Assembly: GCF_014529535.1 (NCBI RefSeq)
Contig: NW_023503313.1
Coordinates: 1,352,796 to 1,416,795, forward strand
Length of the DNA: 64,000 nt
DNA from: Bradysia coprophila
Taxonomy: Eukaryota; Arthropoda; Insecta; Diptera; Sciaridae
Reading direction: 5' to 3'
Below are positions 58,701-64,000 of this stretch, one piece after another (the first letter of the stretch is position 1; the number at the start of each line of letters is the position of its first letter). The notes under the pieces were generated by a model. The model saw only the letters and a program-made list of their open reading frames with translations, did not search any database and was not told the origin of the DNA. The position numbers were made by a program, and so were the translations under genes.

Positions 58701-60666
58701 CAATTTACACAGAGCAACTTTGAGTTTGAATTTTATTTAATTTAATTTGGAAAATTACAAATATCATCATTAGGGGACATTTTTAAATGCTGTCAGTTGT
58801 TGCCCTACATTTTTACACTTACTCTCCATTTAAGACAAAAGAAAATACCCTCTGCCTTTAGACAACTGACGGGATTGATGAATGAAATTTTATTATGCTT
58901 AACAAAAGAGGACAAGACTAGAAACATCTAAAAACATTCTTAACATACGAGTGTAACGAAAACCGCCTCTTCGGCTCAAACATTTAGAACAGAATTACAC
59001 CTACATCTTCAATGATGTGAGTGATTGTATCTGGTGTCTGAGCTGATTTTTTAGTGCAAAATACTACGAACCGAATGAATTAGCAGCTGATATATGCCGA
59101 GCAATACGAGCTCGGTTGAAACTATTTGATTTAAAGCAGAGCTTATGCTAACAAATTGGTTAAGGAAGAATTTGTCACAGAACTTCGTTTGCTATCAAGC
59201 GAAATTTGGTTATTGCATTAGAATGAGGAGATGTACTTCTGTCTTGCATTTAGAAGTAAAAAAACACACTTCGAGATATGTGCTAATGTACACTGTTGCA
59301 AGAAAAATTAAGACAAAATGTAGGAGAAGATGGAGCAGTGTCAGAGCGCTTACAGCTATACGTAAAACTTAACAATGACTTATCTGTCTGTTATTTGCGT
59401 CCATGTCTAAGGCATCGTAGAACCACTTCCTGTGGAATTATGTTTCATGACAAAATGCAAGTTCAAACTGTCTTTTGGTCGGTATAGTAGCTACATATGT
59501 ACCGAGACTTCAGCATTCAATATTCAAATTCGTTTAGAATTGGTAGGGCTAGCTGCTGTCTATTGCCTCAGTTATAGAAACTAAAAGTTTAGATCATTAA
59601 TGCCAGGTCATCTTTTAGTTTTCTTTTTTCTGATACCTAGTGCATTTTGGTGGTAGCTCAAATAATTGTTCTCGAAGTACATGTATCCAATATCCAATTC
59701 ACGACAGTGTCCTGGTGTATATTTGTATTTTTGTTTCGGAATATTTGCGGACCCAAGTCGGAATACAAAATGAAATAGACGAAATGAAATGGTGAGGTTG
59801 CTATGATTTGGTGCTAACTTGTGTTAAGTTTGTGAAAGTTAAAAGAGGTGATTGAGCAAATAAGCCCCTGAGGGCTTCATCTTTTGTCTCGAGATTTGTA
59901 ATGAATTTTACATGCTTTTGAAGCCTAAGCCAATTCTCTTGTTTTGAATAAGTGTGAAAGATGTCACTTTTGACTCTAGTGAAAACAAAAGCATGTAAAA
60001 ACCGCTTTCATACTTCAGGGCCGAAAATGAGGTCAAGTTTTGATTTTTTTTCTCTAGTTTTCAGCCCTTTGCATGAAAGCTCACATGTGTAACTGCTTTG
60101 GACGATAAATTTTAGACACTTTCGCTTGTAAGCCTCACCCCGTTCGGCCTACAACTCGCGAAATTGCCTAAAACCAATAGTGCAAATCAGGTACACTATT
60201 TCACAAATCGTGCCGAACACGGACGTAAGGAAATTGCTCTTTCATTAATCGTTCGTCAAGCGAGTCGCCACCGGTCGACGGTGGGTTTTGATTTTTCATT
60301 TTTTAAAGTTGACACACGTGCATTGGTACATTGTACTTCCTAAAAACCGGTGATTCCACATACATAATAAACACATACTAAACGAGCTCCCTTCAGGAAT
60401 AAGTGAACACAATAAATTGAGATTGGCTCGTTCGGTTCGTGTTTTTTATGTAGGTGGAAGCACGGGGTTTCGGGGGGTTTTGAAATTAATTTTCGCTATG
60501 TTGCTCACATTGCAATGTCAAATATGTCTAAGGTCGTCTAATTTGTGCTAGGTGAAGTCCTTTTTCGCTAAGCAATCAGCGTAACATTCGTAAATAAAAA
60601 ATCTTGAATTTGACAACAATGTGTGGCAACATGTAAAAAACAAAAAACAAAACCCCCTCAAAACCG
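58701..60666. other. Interval without a supported gene
   Basis: Contains the hairpin pair at 59911-60090. Frames at 59145-59487 lack splice or family support. Confidence 0.4.
59911..60090. repeat. Paired adjacent hairpins
   Basis: Hairpin one: TTTTACATGCTTTTG with CAAAAGCATGTAAAA. Hairpin two: GCTTTCATACTTCAGGGCCG with CAGCCCTTTGCATGAAAGC. The left flank TGTAATGAATTTTACATGCT matches the junction between the two hairpins at 22004-22185 (TGTAATGGATTTTACATGCT). Confidence 0.55.
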
Positions 60667-60674
60667 GTGGCGAT

Positions 60675-61113
60675 TAGAGATGAGCGGGCCGCCCGAAATA
60701 CATCGGCCCAACCCGACCCGACCCGGCCCGATCGGGTTCGGGTCCGGGTTTTGAAAATTCATTCGGGCCGGGTCGGGTCGGGCTTTGAAAACAAAAATTC
60801 GGGCCGGCCCGACTTAGAAATACAAATTTAAAGTAAGCCAATAAAAGCCTATAAAGCATGAAACACTAACTTATTTTATTATTTTACTTCGCGTATAAGA
60901 TTATTGCAAAGCTTTTATGCGTAGAAAATGATTTTTCATTAAATTTCTTATAGTAAAAAAAAGTCGGGTCACGTCGGGCCGATGATTTTTTCGGGTCGGG
61001 TTGGGTCGGTCCGCGAAGAGAAAAGTCTCGGGTCGGGTCGGGTTCGGGTTCAAAAAATTGGATCGGGCCGGGTCGGGTCGGGTATTGAAAAAACGTCGGC
61101 CCGCTCATCTCTA
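60675..61113. mobile_element. GC-rich hAT-like element with (CGGGT)n blocks
   Basis: Starts TAGAGATGAGCGGGCC, ends GGCCCGCTCATCTCTA, and is flanked by the perfect 8-bp duplication GTGGCGAT (60667-60674 and 61114-61121), as expected for hAT. The 439 bp hold four blocks of GGGTCGGGTCGGG or its complement near both ends, separated by an AT-rich centre. The G/C content stands out sharply from the surroundings. No transposase frame; open frames on the minus strand are products of the repeats. Confidence 0.85.
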
Positions 61114-61331
61114 GTGGCGATCCACTTGTCAACGGACAAAACATAAACAAATTCCATCCCCTATAGCAGCGAGTTCTCTACGATTTCGTAGAGGGTTTAA
61201 CCTTATTGTACTGTAGTTAATATGTGATCATAGTGACACTTCGCATTTCAATATTTTATAAGTCATCTAATGGTGCAAATTCTTGTAATTAACTCCAGAA
61301 ATTAACATAAAAAAGTGACTTTATTTCGCAA

Positions 61332-63084
61332 ATGGATTGTTCTGTAAAAAAACGTCGCTTGAATGAAGATATTAATGAAGATGGTGACGATGGTAATAAA
61401 GTAAATGTTTTCTACATAAAAGCATTTAGTTATCAGTGTTATTGCAGTGCGTACTGACAACAATGGTCGAAATTCTAGTTTGATTGAGGATACAGAGGAA
61501 TCTTGGGAATTACTTGATGTCGACTATGACGAAAGTAATGACTCACATGCTGATGTGTCTAATTCAGTTATAGAACCACAAAACATCGAACATAGCACAC
61601 GAATCATTCAGGATGCTCGCTCAGTATCAAACACTTTGAATGAATTTACACGTAGCGATTTGATAATACATCTTGCAAGAAGCTATCTGGAAGATAAGGT
61701 CATCTTATCTACTGATAGAATTCGCAAAATTTCTCAAGAAATATGTTCAGCTTTCCCTGATGAAGACATGGTGAGATAGCATACCTATATCATGTAAACA
61801 TCTTGTAAGATACACTGTTTAGGCTTCTTACTTCATTGAACCGATTGGTAAAAAGGCCCCCGGTGGGAGATTTTTCAATCATTATCAAAGCCAGTTGAAA
61901 AAATTTCGGCAAAAGAATCTCATTCCAAAGTCATCACGGGCCATTAATAAAATGCTAAAGGCTGTGGAAGGTGAAGAAATATATGTTCTGAGTGGTATGT
62001 AACCAATTACCTTTTCATACAGTTATCTAATTAGAGCCCTTCTGTAGAAAAAGAAAAAGAAAGTTTCGAATATTTACTTCAACGTCAAACGAATTTGGCT
62101 GAGATTGTTGAACATTGGAGTGTCACGTTTTCTTATCGGCAAGACGTTTTTAAAGACATTGCAAAAGATATTAGGGCGATCTTAGCGGAACAGTGGAAAC
62201 CGTTGACACTATCGATTGGTCATGCCTTGGTAGATTTTGATTACTTTAGAACTTTGGCAAATGTTTTAGACAGCAATTGTTTTTTGATGCTCTTTCGGAC
62301 TCGGCTCAAAGAATAATATCTTTTTGACAATACTCGCACATTAGAAACTTAAAGGAAATCTATTTACTTGAGCTGAAATTATTGATTATATAAGCTTGTC
62401 CGTCTCTTTAGGATTCTCAGTCTTCATAAATTTTTAAAAGACTTCTCTTCAAAAATAGATCCATAAGAACGTCCACAAAATTTGACTAGTTCGGTTAATT
62501 TCAATGAATGCAAAATGTTGATTATAAATTTGAGCCGATGCACCACTAATTCATATTTTCTGAGATTTTATGTATTCAAACTTTGAAAATGAGCATTTTT
62601 AAGCAAATAGGTGTGATAACATGATAAACAGAATATTTGGATTATTATATTTTGAGCTTGTCAGCTTCATATTACTAGAGTTTTTATGTGTCTTCTCGAA
62701 ATTTACGCTCTCGACATGACAAGCACCTGTTGTGGACGGTTTATTTTGGGCACTTTTGCTTTTCGCTCTCACTTCATTCAGGCTACAATCCGCGAAATTG
62801 CCTTCCTCAAAAGATACGTATTTCACCGTATTGAATTAGATATTGAACAAAAATCCAATTTTACGCAGTGCCAAATCTATCCACTTCTATAAAATCTGCT
62901 TCACCAACAACAGATCTGCGAAGATTTTAAAATTATGCATGGACTCGATAAAGCGGCAACTCTTCGTTTGAAATGGAAAACAATTTTCGGCACTAAAGTG
63001 TTTCTACTGCTGAGAGAAACAGTAAAGAACAAACAAACATTACGCAAGGTCGAACAACTGCCGCTCACTGATGGTTCGTATTGA
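61332..63084 (+). CDS. Unrecognised five-exon protein, 302 codons
   Basis: Exons 61332-61392, 61448-61770, 61823-61994, 62048-62229 and 62914-63084 join with agreeing phases. Exon 1 must use the GTAATA donor at 61393, because the next GT, at 61401, leads to a stop. The N-terminus is hydrophilic and acidic (KKRRLNEDINEDGDD, then DTEESWELLDVDYDESNDSH). Residues 105-190 form a basic block, RIRKISQEICSAFPDEDMA then YFIEPIGKKAPGGRFFNHYQ and QLKKFRQKNLIP, that recalls an uncharacterised module (FP-E....Y........P.G.L-.R) common in insect proteins. The C-terminal part has EQWKPLTLSIGHAL and LDKAATLRLKWKTIF. The last two exons are joined across 684 bp and are less certain; reading on past 62229 would instead end at 62316. 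No membrane segment or known enzyme motif. Confidence 0.6.
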
Positions 63085-64000
63085 TTGACTATCGATTTTT
63101 TCTTAGAATTCTGTTACATCAAAACGGCAGAGCAAGTTTTTTTATTTCGAATATGATTGCAGATTCTCCACTCACTTTTTACTACGTAATCTTAAAATCT
63201 CAAAACCGAAACATTTAAGTTATTGGTCTTCCACAATAATTCACATTTTTGTTGTTGTTGCATTTGACTAGTCTGACAGAAAATACAGAAACTCAAGTTA
63301 TGATATGCACATACATGACCCTATTGACCGTCGACTTTATTTTTGCATTAACTGTTTTTAGATTAGACAAAAGATCAGAAAGATCTGTTATTTAAACTCA
63401 AATGTGAACACTGAGCAGAGTTGGATTTGGATAACATGTTTGATCTTAATTTTTTAAGGACGATTCAAAATTGCGCAAAGTTGCAGTCGTTGTATTCTTA
63501 TCAGTTGTTTACAAATTATATTCTAATACGGACAGCCACCAATCACCTGGCTTTACTTCAGCTGACGTAACGTCTGTTTCATTATTGTTTCTCGAGTTGT
63601 TCTCTGTATTTATATTACATGAGCGTAGGTATACCAACCGATAAATGTAGATCGTATGGAATGGGAGAAGGAAGAATAGAAGAGAATCGATTGTTATGCA
63701 AACGAATATTATCAAAGGACTTAAATAACTTATAGAGAGAAAAGGTTTTTAAGTTCTTTAATAGTAGATTACGATACAAGGGAAATAATTTCATATTTCG
63801 TATTCAGATGAGTAAAAGTATCCGAGGTACGTTTACTCATCGTGATACGAGATCACAAATTATTTCCCGTGTGCAGTATGCTATTTTACTATACGAAGGA
63901 GGTAAAGATTTTTCCTGTGAGGGAAAAGCCTCATTACCTCACGATGTATAGTAAAAATCATTATGTATCTGCTCTGCCATTGTAGAAATATGATTCGAGC
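63085..64000. other. Right-edge interval
   Basis: No gene supported. It contains the hairpin pair at 63779-63955. Confidence 0.4.
63779..63955. repeat. Paired adjacent hairpins
   Basis: Hairpin one (about 63779-63868): GGGAAATAATTT and ATGAGTAAA pair with TTTACTCAT and AAATTATTTCCC. Hairpin two (about 63890-63955): TTTTACTATAC and GAGGTAA pair with TTACCTC and GTATAGTAAAA. Same two-hairpin layout as at 22004, 56769 and 59911. Confidence 0.6.

Noticed and set aside
60674-61150. Proline/glycine-rich minus-strand frames in the CGGGT element
   Set aside because: They arise from translation of the repeats; the element is defined by its inverted ends and target duplication.

Overview
The window is AT-rich insect nuclear DNA. 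Several host genes have short GT-AG introns and are recognisable insect or metazoan families: TRAP-alpha, ribosomal protein S28, two SLC6 transporters, regucalcin, a peritrophin-type protein and the ubiquitin ligase hyd/UBR5. The insect nutrient-amino-acid-transporter subfamily and the gene style suggest a dipteran, possibly a nematoceran; that placement is an inference. No bacterial operons, CRISPR arrays, rRNA genes or intact tRNA genes were seen, and no LTR element or other virus-like fossil was recognised.

Layout. 1-427: 5' end of a TRAP-alpha gene, minus strand. 1.1-2.1 kb: two inverted-repeat elements, one with tRNA-like box sequences in its arms. 2.28-3.03 kb: RpS28, with introns in both UTRs. 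4.3-4.8 kb: a stack of MITEs, one inserted into another. 5.25-6.6 kb: a three-exon gene weakly resembling C1orf109/AIRIM. 7.5-8.0 kb: a LINE 3' remnant. 10.9-13.8 kb: a ten-exon SLC6 transporter of the B0AT2/NTT4 type. 13.8-19.8 kb: gene-poor. 19.8-21.6 kb: a TTAA-flanked element with a nested MITE. 22.86-26.79 kb: a nearly complete LINE with endonuclease, reverse transcriptase and RNase H, bounded by a 14-bp target duplication. 28.6-29.6 and 38.6-39.0 kb: two copies of an interspersed repeat. 31.3-32.25 kb: an element with inverted ends of about 98 bp. 32.48-36.13 kb: a rearranged, disrupted copy of hyd that keeps exon 1 and the UBR-box-to-acidic-region exons, followed by an unrelated reading frame. 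42.8-43.9 kb: regucalcin/SMP-30, minus strand. 45.0-50.3 kb: a twelve-exon SLC6 nutrient amino acid transporter. 52.3-52.7 kb: a small secreted chitin-binding protein. 55.2-56.6 kb: an unrecognised basic protein, minus strand. 57.2-58.6 kb: a 207-bp satellite built from five related units of about 41 bp. 60.67-61.11 kb: a GC-rich hAT-like element. 61.3-63.1 kb: an unrecognised five-exon gene.

The genes do not form a pathway. They are ordinary single-copy-style insect genes separated by a dense layer of non-autonomous DNA elements, many with target duplications that can be read directly. The least ordinary items are the exon-shuffled hyd copy with its breakpoint fusion, the higher-order 207-bp satellite, and a recurring class of paired adjacent hairpins. 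All exon joins were made by eye from reading frame and splice-site agreement; homology statements rest on recalled family sequences, not a search.
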